The notes under the pieces: generated by a model
The model's database searches: none
What the model was told of the DNA's origin: nothing
Seen by the model: only the letters and a program-made list of their open reading frames with translations
Program-made: the position numbers and the translations under genes
Shown: positions 26,901 through 36,670 of the stretch, one piece after another
Layout of the letters: each line of letters opens with the position of its first letter
Position numbering within the stretch: position 1 is the first letter of the stretch
NCBI GenBank assembly: GCA_963082875.1
Contig: OY720097.1
Coordinates: 4,348,501-4,412,500 of the forward strand
DNA length: 64,000 nt
Source: Corella eumyota
Lineage: Eukaryota > Chordata > Ascidiacea > Phlebobranchia > Corellidae
Direction of reading: 5' to 3'

Positions 26901-29255
26901 AAGTAACAATAAATAGATGAATGTTTGTTGGTTCTAAATGCTTGCCTGAAATGAACAGGTAATTTTTGATAAGGTCCGATTACTCCTTGGTTGGGAAAAA
27001 CAGTGATAAGTGAAGTCAAAACATCAAAAGCCTTTCCCCTTATTCTCTGCATGGGAGAAGTTGCTAACATTGCTGCAGTAGATTTGGTAAGATCAGTGCC
27101 CTAAAAATATAACAATTTTCCTAAAAAATGTATACTGTTGAAATACTTAAACTAATATAGACCATTTAAAACAGTTTATTCTGCTTTAGAGCCCTACTAA
27201 TGGGTCCTATAACACAAAAGCAATGGAGAGCGATAACAGGATCTCATGTAATAAAGACATGTGTTCTGACCACTTCACAATGTAACCAGTATGTAAATTT
27301 TTTTTAACTGTAAATTTTAACTTACAGCCTCTTCTCCATCTGCTCCTTCCTCTAACACAGAAACCCATTTAATAGGTTCAGGGCCATTGTTGAACAGTAT
27401 AGCTGGTTGCACCAAGTCAGTACCATAATAAGCAGGTCCAAAAGATACACATTTCAATGCAGTCTTGCTATCTCCTGATAACAATTGTAAAGACTGCTCA
27501 ACTATGCTCGCCTTGATTATAAGTTCTGTGTCCTGCATTCCCTCTAATTTTACCCTAAAAAATAGATTGTATATATAATAACAAATGATTAGTGATGTGC
27601 AAATGAAAATATATTACAATTACAATTTAACAATTAAAAAATAAATATAAACCTTTAAAATAAAAATTTTAAAATACTGATTTAAACTTGATCAATTAAA
27701 AATAAAGAACTTGAAATAATCATAGATAAAATACATAATATCACAAAAATTAAACACTTACTTTACAGTCTCATTCACTTCTCCAGGTGTTTCAGTAACT
27801 AGCTCAACCTTAACAAGTTGTATTGTTTTAGGTGTTACTTTTCCACTCATCGGAGAAATAACGATAGGTTGTGGACCATCATAGGTCATGCTAAACTCTC
27901 CCGTCATGGAGCCATGGTTGATAAGAGCAACTTCTTGACTGAGAACCCGACTGTTTGCCACGACCATTCCAAAGTCAACTGGTCCCTCCAAATCCAGCAA
28001 AGGTGTGGGTGTGTAACTGAAACATCAAGAATAAATTTTAAAGATTAAAATACCTTATTTATTTTTTTGTATATATTTTTATCCTCGATGTGGAAAGGTT
28101 GATACCTGACCCAAACACAGAGTAACATCAGTTACTCCGGCCCGGTCTCGAGTTGCCTGTGGCAGTTTCAGAATTTTATATAGATTATATTTGCCTGGTA
28201 ATTATGCTGCTGATTAAGTGCTGGCTCAGCAAAAGTTCATAACGTTTATAGCGCCTTACTTTTTATGCTGCTGACTAAGTGCTGGCTCAGCAGAAGTTCA
28301 TATCGTTTATAGCGCCTTAAACGCTACAGCATGGAAGCAATAGGAATTAAAACCACGACCTCGTGGTGGTGTAGCAATTGTTCTTACCGCTACACCACGC
28401 TGCCGGTAAAATAAATACTTATACTTCAGTTAACCTAAAATTAATGGATCCTTAGCTGATTTTAATTATAAAGACTTTGTTATATTGCACAACTTTTTTA
28501 AACAAAAAATAAATTAAGATTCTTACGAATAAAGTGGTATTTCAATAATGTCATCATCGACAGCCAAAATAACTCGATCTCTTGCATCCTCAGCAACCTC
28601 ACTCAAAAACTCGATCGTTGCAAAAAGTTCAAGGCCGGGTGCGACAGGGCGTTCAGGATTTTTAACCGTCAACTTAAATTTCTATTAAGAAAATATTATT
28701 TTTTATGTATTATTCTAGCATATATATTTTGTTTGCAACGTCTGAGTACCAGCTTGGTGTAGTGGTAACTTGCTACACCACCATAAAATCATGAGTTCAA
28801 TCCCCACTGCTCTCATGCTGTAGCGCCCTTGTGTAAGGCGCTATAAACGGTATGAACTCCTGCTGAGCCAGCACTTTATCAGCAGTATAATTATCGGGCA
28901 ATTATAATCTATAATATCCCAAACTGCTAAAGGCAACTCGAGACTGGGTCGGAGTAACAGTTGTTATTCTATGTTTAAGTCGCGCATTCGACTTTCTCAC
29001 ATCGAGGATAAAGATATATATACAAAAAATAAATAAAACATTAGACAGAGTGAACCAACTAACCAAGTTACCAAATAATAAAGAAAATAGAATAACATGA
29101 CTTACGTCGGTAACTGGAGCGTGAAACCGTATTCGTTTGCTAAACTTGCTGACATTTTGAACAGTTAAATTAGCTGTGTAAAGTTGATTCGCAGCCGAAT
29201 CAACAAACTCAACCAAAGGCGGAGTAATTCGAACTCCAGCTACATCGCCGTCCAT
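2995..29255 (-). CDS. CFAP47: Cilia- and flagella-associated protein 47 (giant ASH-repeat, CH-domain protein)
   Basis: About 63 short exons from the ATG at 29255 to the TGA/TAA-terminated last exon at 2995 encode roughly 3,400 residues, close to the size of vertebrate CFAP47. The N-terminus (ITPPLVEFVDSAANQLY, then TVQNVSKFSKRIRF) is a typical ASH/MSP-like beta-sandwich start, and such modules (PTIDFGEV, GPVDFGMV, NTFDFGE) recur throughout. One calponin-homology block lies near the middle (exons 36-40). Known family role: an axonemal protein needed for normal sperm flagella and motile cilia. A Ser/Thr-rich, low-complexity stretch precedes the CH block (16.0-17.1 kb). One intron uses a GC donor (26945). 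HYDIN is the nearest alternative, but the single mid-protein CH domain followed by ASH-type modules fits CFAP47 better. Introns hold many SINE copies. Exon edges are good to a few bases. Confidence 0.92.
3893..4040 (-). repeat. tRNA-like SINE fragment, family distinct from the common one
   Basis: Read on the minus strand, this intronic stretch has a perfect pol III A box (TGGTATACCGG) and a B box (GGTTCGAGCC) about 45 bases later, with an Arg-like anticodon-arm sequence between. The acceptor and T stems do not pair well, so it is not a working tRNA. It does not resemble the common SINE here outside the box motifs. It lies between CFAP47 exons 60 and 61. Confidence 0.5.
4693..4943 (-). repeat. 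tRNA-derived SINE copy, internally deleted
   Basis: Minus-oriented member of the family described at 19520. Tail (TATCCTCGATATGGGAAAG), body and tRNA-like head are present; a segment between body and B box is missing. Sits in the CFAP47 intron between exons 58 and 59. Confidence 0.85.
6104..6166 (-). repeat. tRNA-derived SINE remnant
   Basis: Only the tail start (TTTATCCTCGATGTGGG) fused to the inverted B-box region (AATCAAACCCAGGTCCTC) remains; the body is deleted. Confidence 0.6.
7090..7255 (+). repeat. Degraded tRNA-derived SINE copy
   Basis: B-box-like GGGTTCGAT, the CTCCTGCCGAGTCA body motif and ATCCCAAACTGCCAGG are recognisable in order; the rest has decayed. In the intron between CFAP47 exons 53 and 54. 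Confidence 0.55.
8049..8337 (+). repeat. tRNA-derived SINE copy, full length
   Basis: Complete head to tail, with A box (TGGTGTAGTGG), B box (GGTTCGATCACC), body (GAGCAGCACTTAATCAGCAG) and the CCCACATCGAGGATAAAT tail. Moderately diverged from the younger copies. Confidence 0.85.
9198..9264 (-). repeat. tRNA-derived SINE head fragment
   Basis: Only the inverted tRNA-like head is present: inverted B box (AATCAAACCCAGGACCTC) followed by inverted A box (CCACTACACCACGCTGCC). Confidence 0.75.
11336..11566 (-). repeat. Diverged tRNA-derived SINE copy
   Basis: Tail (TTCATCCTCAATGTAGGAAG), body (CAAGCTGCTGATTAACAA) and A-box head (CCACTACACCACAC) occur in order, with the B box missing. In the intron between CFAP47 exons 44 and 45. 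Confidence 0.75.
12991..14287 (-). other. CFAP47: CFAP47 calponin-homology block (exons 37-40)
   Basis: Exons 14287-14172, 13988-13792, 13502-13344 and 13084-12991. Translated together they read ERIVLAWLNHHYENQR, then RWVVNFDYDLLDGLVLAAA with AYCPWL, then DIQATDITDPNPISLLLLC and VYLYQNLPQY. The pattern (Trp in helix 1, NFDxDLxDGLVL in the core, DITDPNP, then the LxxLxxLY helix) is that of a divergent single CH domain, the diagnostic feature separating CFAP47 from other ASH-repeat ciliary proteins. Actin or microtubule binding by this divergent CH domain is not shown by the sequence. Confidence 0.88.
19520..19808 (+). repeat. tRNA-derived SINE, near-consensus reference copy
   Basis: About 290 bp. 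The 5' head has a perfect A box (TGGTGTAGTGG) and B box (GGTTCAATCCCC), so it derives from a tRNA and would be transcribed by RNA polymerase III. A unique body follows with CTGCTGAGCCAGCACTTAAT, ATTCTAAACTGCCACAGG and CGCATTCGACTTTCCCACAT, ending in a short GATATATAC motif and an A-run. At least 17 other full, partial or decayed copies in both orientations lie in this window. No target duplication was obvious. Tunicate genomes are known to carry tRNA-derived SINEs; I cannot assign a named family. Confidence 0.9.
21443..21516 (-). repeat. Decayed tRNA-derived SINE head
   Basis: Inverted head ending CCACTAAAATACACTGCC, matching the family head with several substitutions; little else survives. 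Confidence 0.5.
21899..22105. repeat. G/T-rich low-complexity intronic tract
   Basis: Some 200 bases made almost only of T and G on the plus strand (TTGTTGTTG, GTTTTTGTTTTG), hence C/A-rich in the CFAP47 transcript. No repeat unit of fixed length. Confidence 0.7.
22391..22680 (-). repeat. tRNA-derived SINE copy, full length
   Basis: Tail (TATCCTCGATGTGAAAAGG), body (CTGCTGATTAAGTGCTGGCT) and inverted B and A boxes are all present. In the intron between CFAP47 exons 15 and 16. Confidence 0.88.
24447..24670 (-). repeat. Diverged tRNA-derived SINE copy, head truncated
   Basis: Tail-like TTTTGATGTGGGACAG, body (TTGCTGATTAAATGTTGACT) and inverted B box remain; the A-box end is missing. In the intron between CFAP47 exons 10 and 11. 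Confidence 0.75.
25386..25693 (+). repeat. tRNA-derived SINE with duplicated head
   Basis: A full copy starting at CCGGCGGCGTGGTGTAGTGG is directly preceded by a second partial head (CCAGCAGCGGGGTGCAGTGG). The complete copy retains both pol III boxes, body and A-rich tail. In the intron between CFAP47 exons 8 and 9. Confidence 0.88.
26052..26337 (-). repeat. tRNA-derived SINE copy, full length
   Basis: Near-consensus inverted copy with T-run (the A-tail on its own strand), TATCCTCGATGTGGGAAAG, body and inverted B and A boxes. In the intron between CFAP47 exons 7 and 8. Confidence 0.9.
27186..27296 (-). repeat. Decayed tRNA-derived SINE fragment
   Basis: Weak match to the inverted B-box-to-head portion (GATAACAGGATCTCATG and CTGACCACTTCACAATG). 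Confidence 0.5.
28071..28408 (-). repeat. tRNA-derived SINE copy with internal duplication
   Basis: Full inverted copy in which the body segment around GCTGCTGATTAAGTGCTGGC occurs twice in tandem (about 55-60 bp each), making it longer than its relatives. In the intron between CFAP47 exons 2 and 3. Confidence 0.88.
28746..29028 (+). repeat. tRNA-derived SINE copy, nearly full length
   Basis: A box slightly shortened (GGTGTAGTGGTAACTTGC), B box GAGTTCAATCCCC, complete body and tail. In CFAP47 intron 1. Confidence 0.88.
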
Positions 29256-29428
29256 TTGTTAAAGATTTTTAAGTCAACATTTATTAAAAAATTGGGTTTA
29301 GTGGCAATCTCTATTAAATATCAAGATTTGAGAGCGTTAGTTTTATTAATAAATATCAATTTTACACACAAACGACATGGCAGCCTAAACGAAGGTTTTT
29401 CAGAAAATTAAAATTTGATCGTGGGATT

Positions 29429-29442
29429 GTTACTATAGAAAC
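29429..29442. promoter_or_regulatory. X-box-like RFX site upstream of CFAP47
   Basis: GTTACTATAGAAAC matches all 14 positions of the X-box pattern RYYNYYWWRRNRAC. It lies about 175 bases upstream of the CFAP47 start codon, where RFX sites of ciliary genes commonly sit. A second site (29774-29787) matches 13 of 14 positions. Function is inferred from motif, position and the ciliary nature of the gene. Confidence 0.5.
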
Positions 29443-30727
29443 ATAATTTGTAAGTATCCCTCTAGTGTTTTTTTTTATTATTGTGTCGTTTTTTCACTTG
29501 CCATTACATTTCAACCTAGGTGTACAATTTAAACTACAAAACAATCTTAAATACAAAATATACCAATTAATAAGGTAAAAAAATATTTTTCCTATGAATA
29601 TAATTTAAATTAATTAGTTTAGAGTGTAAAATTGCTGATCAAACTGTTGCCTAAACCGAAACTGTAACTGTGTACAGCTCATATTTATTAAAACATTCAT
29701 ATCCTATTTACTTGCAAACTTTCGTGCAACATATCTGTTGACGAAATTGAAACTTTAAAATTATTTCACACACTTTTTCATAGAAACCATAGGTTCATTA
29801 GAATAAAAAATATCAAATGATAAGTTATCTAATATCTTTTACACCAAAACCACCTGCAAACTAAAAAAATACCTTTAGAAACCAATGATAAATATTAACG
29901 CTGTTGGGTCTCAAATTTTTAAAAAGGCTACGCAACGTTCATATAGATTCCACGCAACATAATGTACATTTATTATCTTTACACGTTAGAGATAAGATAT
30001 CGATTACAACGCAACCACAAGACAATTAATTATTAACATCCTTAAAAAAGAAACGTTAAACGGCCTACGCTACTAAGGAAGCGTTCAAGAATTTATTAGC
30101 TTAAGCATTATATAGATAAGATATCCGACCTCAAAATAAGCAATGAGGCATTTAACAAAGTCATTACCGAAAAGCAAAGTTTACGTGACTCGAGCGACGC
30201 AACGTAAAACGAACACAGTTGTAACCACTAAAAAAGGCGGGAAAACGTTGGTGTATATTTTTCTGTTGGGGTATATGACACAAGATTATTAAAAAACATC
30301 ACGTTTATCAAATATAATTCAGTAATTTTTTTATAAATATTAAAATTTGTTGTTTTATTGCGTTTTAAAACAAAATTTTTTTTAATTAAATCAGTTAATT
30401 AAAATTAAAAAAAAAATTTATAACAAAAAATGGAATTTTTTTTTTGAGTAAAAATTTTTAATAAATTGATTTTAATTTACATGTTTAATTACCCTTTTAT
30501 GTAGATATACGGGAAACGGTAGTACAAACGTCAAAATTATTTTACCCAAAATAAATATTTACGTATTTAGATAAGCATTGGACTTTTGTAAAGGTATTAA
30601 TAACCGCAATGGTAGTATTGAAAGTCAAATATTAAAATTGCTGGAATATACTTGATTATAAATTAGTACACTTCCCCCAATATTGATTACTTTTTTAATT
30701 TTATAACGTTTAAAAAATGATAAGTCC

Positions 30728-30739
30728 GGAAATTTTCCC
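30728..30739. promoter_or_regulatory. NF-kappaB-like palindrome
   Basis: GGAAATTTTCCC, an 11-base palindrome plus C, ends about 45 bases before the cytokine TATA box. It resembles Rel-family sites, with an 11-base spacing closer to p50-type sites than to the 10-base form. Confidence 0.4.
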
Positions 30740-30783
30740 TAAATAAAAACTGAAAAACGCACAATTTCGGAAACTGGATTTGG

Positions 30784-30791
30784 TATAAATA
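30784..30791 (+). promoter_or_regulatory. TATA box of the cytokine gene
   Basis: TATAAATA 96 bases before the start codon, leaving room for a short 5' UTR of about 65 bases. Confidence 0.6.
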
Positions 30792-30879
30792 CGGCAATGC
30801 TGGAAGATGTTTTATCAAATCAAGAAATATCAAACTACTACAAAAAACTGAAAAAGAAAAAAATTTTAAACGTCTCAAA

Positions 30880-31596
30880 ATGAACTTTATTAAAATGGTG
30901 GTAAGTGAAATTAAAAACTGTTACGTTTTAATAAATAATATTTTTTCCTTGCGTTTACGTGTTGCAAAAGTTAACGCAGAGATTTTATTTTAGATGTTGT
31001 TCTTTTACTTATTTGTGATCATTAGAGTTGCAGAAAGTAAATCTCCTTTGTCGAAAATATCAACTAGTTCGAATGAAACAGCATTCAGAAATCTGAACAA
31101 TGACGACAAAGAGTAATTTTTTTTCTTAATTTATTTGAATTTTTACTTAAAATTTAAAAATAAAATCAAAAGATTTTATTACGCAAAGACATTTTAGCCT
31201 AAAAATTAAATATTTAAAAAAATTAATTTTATATACTTCTGAAGATTTAAATTAAAAATTGAAATTGTTTATTATTTATATATATTGATTTTAAGGTATC
31301 TTCAGGGAATGAAATGTTTTTCTACAGTTTCCGAAACGAAAATTAATACACATGCACCCTACGTGATCTATGAAATAAGTTGCACACATATTAATAGACC
31401 AATCACAATTTACAACAAAGTCTGCAGCAAAGTTTGTCGAAATCCAAAAACAGGTAGATGCCTTAACAAAAATTTGTACACAGTCGAAACAGAGAAACAA
31501 AAAGTATTTCTAGCCGATAAAATTATACGGGTTGGAGCCAGTTGCATTTGCCGCGCAATTACACCAGCACAATCAAATCGTTGCAATTTTTATTAG
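30880..31596 (+). CDS. Secreted IL-17-like cystine-knot cytokine
   Basis: Three exons (30880-30900, 30994-31112, 31296-31596), GT-AG, phase-consistent, 146 aa. Exons 1 and 2 together encode a signal peptide (MNFIKMV then MLFFYLFVIIRVAES); exon 1 holds only seven codons. The mature part has eight Cys (54, 76, 90, 94, 102, 130, 132, 143) and a sequon at Asn34. PYVIYEISC matches the IL-17 YPSVIWEAKC block, and FLADKIIRVGASCIC matches the C-terminal block ending VGCTC. The WxxxR motif usual between them and the N-terminus is absent, so the call rests on the two end blocks. If right, it is a secreted dimeric ligand for IL-17 receptors. The alternative is another small knot factor (Spatzle/trunk- or neurotrophin-like). 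Overlapping AATAAA signals lie at 31837 and 31841. Confidence 0.6.
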
Positions 31597-33652
31597 TTAT
31601 ATGTATTTGTAATTATATTATATCAATATGTAAGGTTTTTTTAACGATTGAATTAATTTATTTATGAAATTGTAAAAGCATTTAACTTATTTTACTTATT
31701 AATTTATTTGTAATTGTTATATTTATATTTTATACCTTGAAATATGTATTTTATTTATTTTTGCAATTAAGTAATCATTTATTATTTATATTATAATCTG
31801 AAAAGTTTTGTAATTTTTTCCAAAAATTATTTTTTTAATAAATAAAATTGACATTAAATTCGTAAAAGTATCTCTGATTTAAAAAAAACATTGACAGTAT
31901 TTAAGTATTTATTAAAAAATTGAGTAATTACTGGTTTACAGTATAATTTTGGTAAATTCACAGCAGAATTTTTTTTTACCTAAATTTTTCCATCTTAAAT
32001 CTCCCCGTTTTTGTCACGATTGAATTTTTAGTTTTGTACCCGTAACTAAAACAAATACACTTTCTTAATTTTAATAACAAAAAATTATTTCCGTATAACA
32101 GAAGGATTAATTTAGCTATCTTGAACAAATTTAGAAATTTTTCTTGTAAATTTATAAAAATAAACCCCGTTTCATATTTTTATAATACTTCATTCTTTTG
32201 TACTTAAAATAGTTTATTACCAGTTACCGTATACATAGTACTGTCTACAACCGCTTTTACCTTCAACTGTTTACAATTGTGTATGTTTAGTTGTTTACAC
32301 GACGAATTACAATATGTCATCCGTAATACGGAAAACTAAGTAAATGATATAATATTGGCAAACATTTTACAATAAAAACTTCCTTTGATATATAAATATA
32401 TCAAACAATGCCTATCATTACAAAGTCAAATTTTGTCAAGTAATATGTGCAAATCAACATACCTTCTTTGTATTGTTTATTTTCCTATTTGCCGTATATG
32501 AATATAAATTATAGGAGTTTGATTATTTAGTTACAAAATTTTCTTGTTTTAATATATTTATTACATTATGTTTATGTGTTTATTAAATATAACCTAAGTA
32601 AATAACCAAAAAAACAACAAAATAAAAATTTATTCTTCATTGTTTAATAAAATGTCATTTTATTTTTGCAAAGAGTTAATTGTAAAAGTTATCGAAGTTT
32701 ATGCAGTTTATTAATAAAAACGACGCGAAAATTCCAAAAAAAGTATAGGCTATTTAAACGTGACTGTTTTAACTTGTTACCGAGCACAAATAATAGCAGA
32801 AAAAGTTTTGCGTTTTGTCGATAATTAATTATCCTGTTTGGATATTCCAGTTTAGATTCGCTGTGTATTTTCCATCGTTGGCAAACTTTTTTTACCAATT
32901 AACACACCGGTAGCTATTCCTGATAATATCGTTTAGGTAATTCCTACATTGCTGAGCTAATACATTCCAAATACGTTTTTTAATACTGTGTATCGCATAT
33001 GTCTGTAAATTTAAATAATAATTAAATTAAAACAATATAATTTACAATAAAAAGAATTTTAAAATTCTAGTTATAAACTAAAATTTTGAATTTAATTTTA
33101 AAATTATATTTTTTGCCCTACAACTTGATGTCATTAAATATATAAAGATATATTTTGCAATGTTTGCACTTTTAAGTAGAATGATATAAAGTAAGATTTT
33201 TTTGTATTTGAACTAGCCGTTCTCCAAACTAGTTGTTTGTTTAATATAATAAAGCAAAAACAAAAGCAACTTTAAAGGAACATAATATTAATAAATTAAA
33301 TATTATGTAACCCAAAAAATAAATAAATCTAAAAAATCATATGGTATCTTGTTAAATACTATACAAAAATATGTTAACAAAAAACTACTAAGTTGTGTTA
33401 TTAATATATTATAAAACCAAAATTAAATTCCAGCGAAAATTAATAGTCTGTTCTAGCGTGTTGCAGAAATTTTTTTCTCAATTATTTATAAAAGATTTTA
33501 AAACCGGGAAAACCGTTTTAATGCATCATTATTTAGTCTATATTATAAGAAGAACATTTTTTATATTTTTTGTTAAAGTTAGGTTGACCACAGGAGCGGG
33601 AAATTTTTATGTAAGCATCAAGTCGTCGCAGGCCTTGAAGAAATCAAAAGGC
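31597..33652. other. Intergenic, cytokine 3' end to lectin/EGF gene
   Basis: Very AT-rich. It contains the cytokine 3' UTR and poly(A) signals (31837-31846) and, near its right end, a TATA-like TATAAAAG (33487-33494) about 160 bases before the next start codon. No gene or repeat family recognised in about 2 kb. Confidence 0.6.
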
Positions 33653-36600
33653 ATGATAAGGTTACTAGTATTTTGTGTATATTTTGTTTTATGCGCAAGA
33701 GCGCAAGAGAAATGGTATCCCTATGGTGGACAAGAGTACTTCTTTTCAGTGGAAAATACAACGTATCTTGGAGCGAAAGATGCTTGTGCTAAAATGGGCG
33801 CAACTCTTGTTAAAATTCCTACGTCAGACGTTCAAAGCTTTTTAAGCAAAACTATTGGCTCTGAAATTGGTAAGTCACATTATTTTAACAACATTTCGAA
33901 AAAAAGTATTTTAGCTTTGTGTGGTATAATAAATTTAATTATATTTTTAATCAGGTATAAAATATCATTTTATGTTAAGGCGAAGGAACTGGTTTCTACA
34001 CAGCCGCTACTGTTGTAAGTGAATTAGAGAGAACGGGTTACTTTCAAAAAATAGTTCATAGGTTTTACTGGGATGCGAATACGCAAGTAAGGTATACGGC
34101 CTGGGCCGAAGGGGAGCCACAAAATAAGAAAACACAAAGATGTATGAACATGCAACCTACCGAGGAAAATAAATGGGAATCTGTTCTCTGCGACAAAGAA
34201 ACCCGATTTATTTGTGAAAGACCTGAACCACCAAGTAAGTGCTATTTATAATTTTTTTTTAACAGAATAGAAAAATATTTTCAAAATTGTTTATTTGCCA
34301 CTATTGGAGGTATATATATTTTTAACTTTTTCTACATGGGAAAACTTCTACAACGTGGTGTTGTTAAAAAAAACAAATTATAAATATAAAAGTTTTAATG
34401 CAAAGATGTTAGTTTAACACTCTATTTTGAATGTCAGTTTTTACTTTATTGCTAACACACAGTAACCATTTTAATTTAATGCATACAGAGACTGCAGAAT
34501 GCAACGTCTACGGAGATCCTCACTACGAAACTTTTGATGGAAATCAGGCACAAAATTTTATGGGAGCTTGTACATATAGACTGTCCCAAACCAAGCTAGA
34601 CCCCAGTAACCCGGCGTATTTCGATATCGTGGCCACGAACAAGTTTTCGGGTAGTAACCGAATGTCTTCGAAACTTGACTCTGTTGATGTTACAATTGCA
34701 GGATTAAGATTCCATTTAGAAGGCAACCAGACTATATTGGTAAATTTTCTAATAAAAAAAAACTATACTAAATTTTTTTACTACGAAGTTAAAAACTTTT
34801 CTGTTTTGTGTGTAGGTTAACGATCAGCCTGTTGGAGGTTATTTTGCTCCCGATGTACTGGTAACTCACACTGGAACTGGTCTGCAAATGCTTACAAAAA
34901 GCCAAATGGTTTTATATTACGATGGCCGATCTCTTAAAATCACAGTTCCCATAACTTATAAAGATCAGGTTAGAAAATTTCATGATTCTAAAGTTCATAC
35001 AGATAATATAATATTTTGCAGAAATAGTTAATTTTCGACCAAACAGACTGCACCTTAATTGTAATTAAATGATTTAACAAACATTGTTAATGTTAACTTA
35101 CCCGCAAACCAAAAACGACATTTTTGAAAACTGTTACGTTGGCGGCTAAGAGTAAATAAATATTTTTTGAGCCCAACGAATTTCGGTTAACGGCGTAACT
35201 TTACAATTTAAAAGTCCAAAGCTTTTCACTAATTAAAGCTGGATAGGTTCAAGCTAACACGATAAGAATTTAATTAATATGTTAACACAGCTTAAAGGAA
35301 TTTGCGGAAACTACAACGATGATGATGCAGATGATCTAATAATGGATAATGGCGAAACTGCAGCTAATTTTACTGAATTTGCGGAATCTTGGCAAATAGG
35401 GGAATGTGATCAGCCAGATCCCGTTCCGTTTGAATGCAATGAGCCTCAGCATTGGTAAAACTTTTTAAGTTTAGCTTATTCATTTATATTTTTTAATTTG
35501 TGAAAAAAAATATGAAAAATATGTTTCGACCAAAAACAACTTAAAACTGTATGCTAGGACAGCTAAGTTAACTCGATAATTATATTATGACATTGACGTT
35601 GCAATATCAAAAACGATTAACATAAAAAAATCTAGTATACATATTAAAAAAAAGTACAATCAAGAATTAAGAAAAATCTATTTGTAACAAATATTTTTCA
35701 CGACAGGACTACGGCCGAATATTGTGGGCCATTAATTACAGGAGGAACTTTCACAGATTGTTTACATGGTGCAACTAATAACAATGCCTTCATGAATTGC
35801 GTATATGACATGTGCGCCTCTGGTGGTGACCCAAGCGTGTTGTCTAACGTAAGTACGGTTAATACACCGCTTGAAAGGTTGCATGGTTTTGGTTAAGGTT
35901 GTCTACTAAGGTTATTTAGCGTAGAGTATTTAGCAATAAGTAAATAACTAAGCAATAAAGCAATTTTTTAATTAAGTTTGTATTTAATAATTTGCAGTCA
36001 TTTAAATCGTTTAACGATAACTGTGGAAAAGATAACAAAGCAAATTGCAACTGGAGAGAGGAAACTAATACACCACCGTTAGAATGTCCTGCTAACAGCC
36101 ACTACAAGGGATGCACAACACCGTGTTCCAACAAATGCGTAGCACCTACATATTCGCAAAGGTAAAAATTAGTATATAAAAAAAATTATTAAAAAAAGAT
36201 AGACAAATATTTACAACATTTTTTTTCATTGGACTTGATTTTTTTCTTATATGAATTTGCAACTTGATAATGTCATCTAATAAAAACTTGCTCATTGAAT
36301 AAACATAATTTATCTTATTAAACTAACTTATTTTAAAGTTGTCCGGTAGAAGGAACTGTAGAGGGATGTGCTTGTGATGAAGGTTTTTTCCAAAGTGGAC
36401 CTTTATGTGTAAAAGATGGAGATTGTGGTTGCCTTATTCAAGGCCGTTACATTAATCAAGGTATATTATAATGCCTGTATAGTTGTAATTCTAGCGAATA
36501 GGTTATTAACAACATGTAAACATATTGGGCGTACCTACTTTGAAAATTCCACTATTGAATTAAAGGTGATGTTTTACTTTTTCCCGAAACCAAGACGAAG

Positions 36601-36670
36601 TGCACTTGTCCAGCCAAAATGCAACCAAAATGTGATTGCTTTGAAGGTTATGCCGGCTCTCCTTGCGTTG
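33653..36670 (+). other. Non-EGF N-terminal exons of the lectin/VWD/EGF gene
   Basis: Exons: 33653-33869 and 33980-34234 (signal peptide and C-type lectin domain), 34489-34739 and 34816-34968 (VWD), 35291-35454 (end of VWD, start of C8), 35707-35848 (C8), 35998-36161 and 36339-36460 (TIL, with [18 protein letters not shown]), 36566-36670 (VWC-like, [19 protein letters not shown]). Domain order VWD-C8-TIL-VWC is that of mucins, zonadhesin and IgGFc-binding protein; the preceding C-type lectin domain is the unusual part. Confidence 0.85.

Larger units (their letters stand above)
22161..29255 (-). other. CFAP47: CFAP47 exons 1-16 (N-terminal ASH-type modules)
   Basis: Exons as read on the minus strand, edges within a few bases: 29255-29106, 28681-28527, 28016-27762, 27553-27328, 27100-26946, 26693-26557, 26494-26405, 25953-25813, 25320-25118, 24960-24769, 24316-24121, 23931-23831, 23646-23481, 23239-23119, 22929-22801, 22295-22161. 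Exon 3 has LLDLEGPVDFGMVVANS and exon 14 has IIGPPTIDFGEVCLRS, the F-G-x-V/E signature of ASH-type beta-sandwiches. Exon 11 is charged and helical (HKDKYAQFIRECSEKRMHKE), probably a linker. Exon 5 ends TTCAG and is followed by GCAAGC, a GC donor; joining it to exon 6 restores the family-like HFRFSPRFNSS. Confidence 0.82.
29256..30783. other. Divergent intergenic region, CFAP47 and cytokine promoters
   Basis: Separates the 5' ends of CFAP47 (minus) and the cytokine gene (plus). It contains two X-box-like sites (29429, 29774), a CRE-like TTACGTGAC (30181) and the kappaB-like palindrome described separately. I see no coding region or repeat. Confidence 0.6.
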
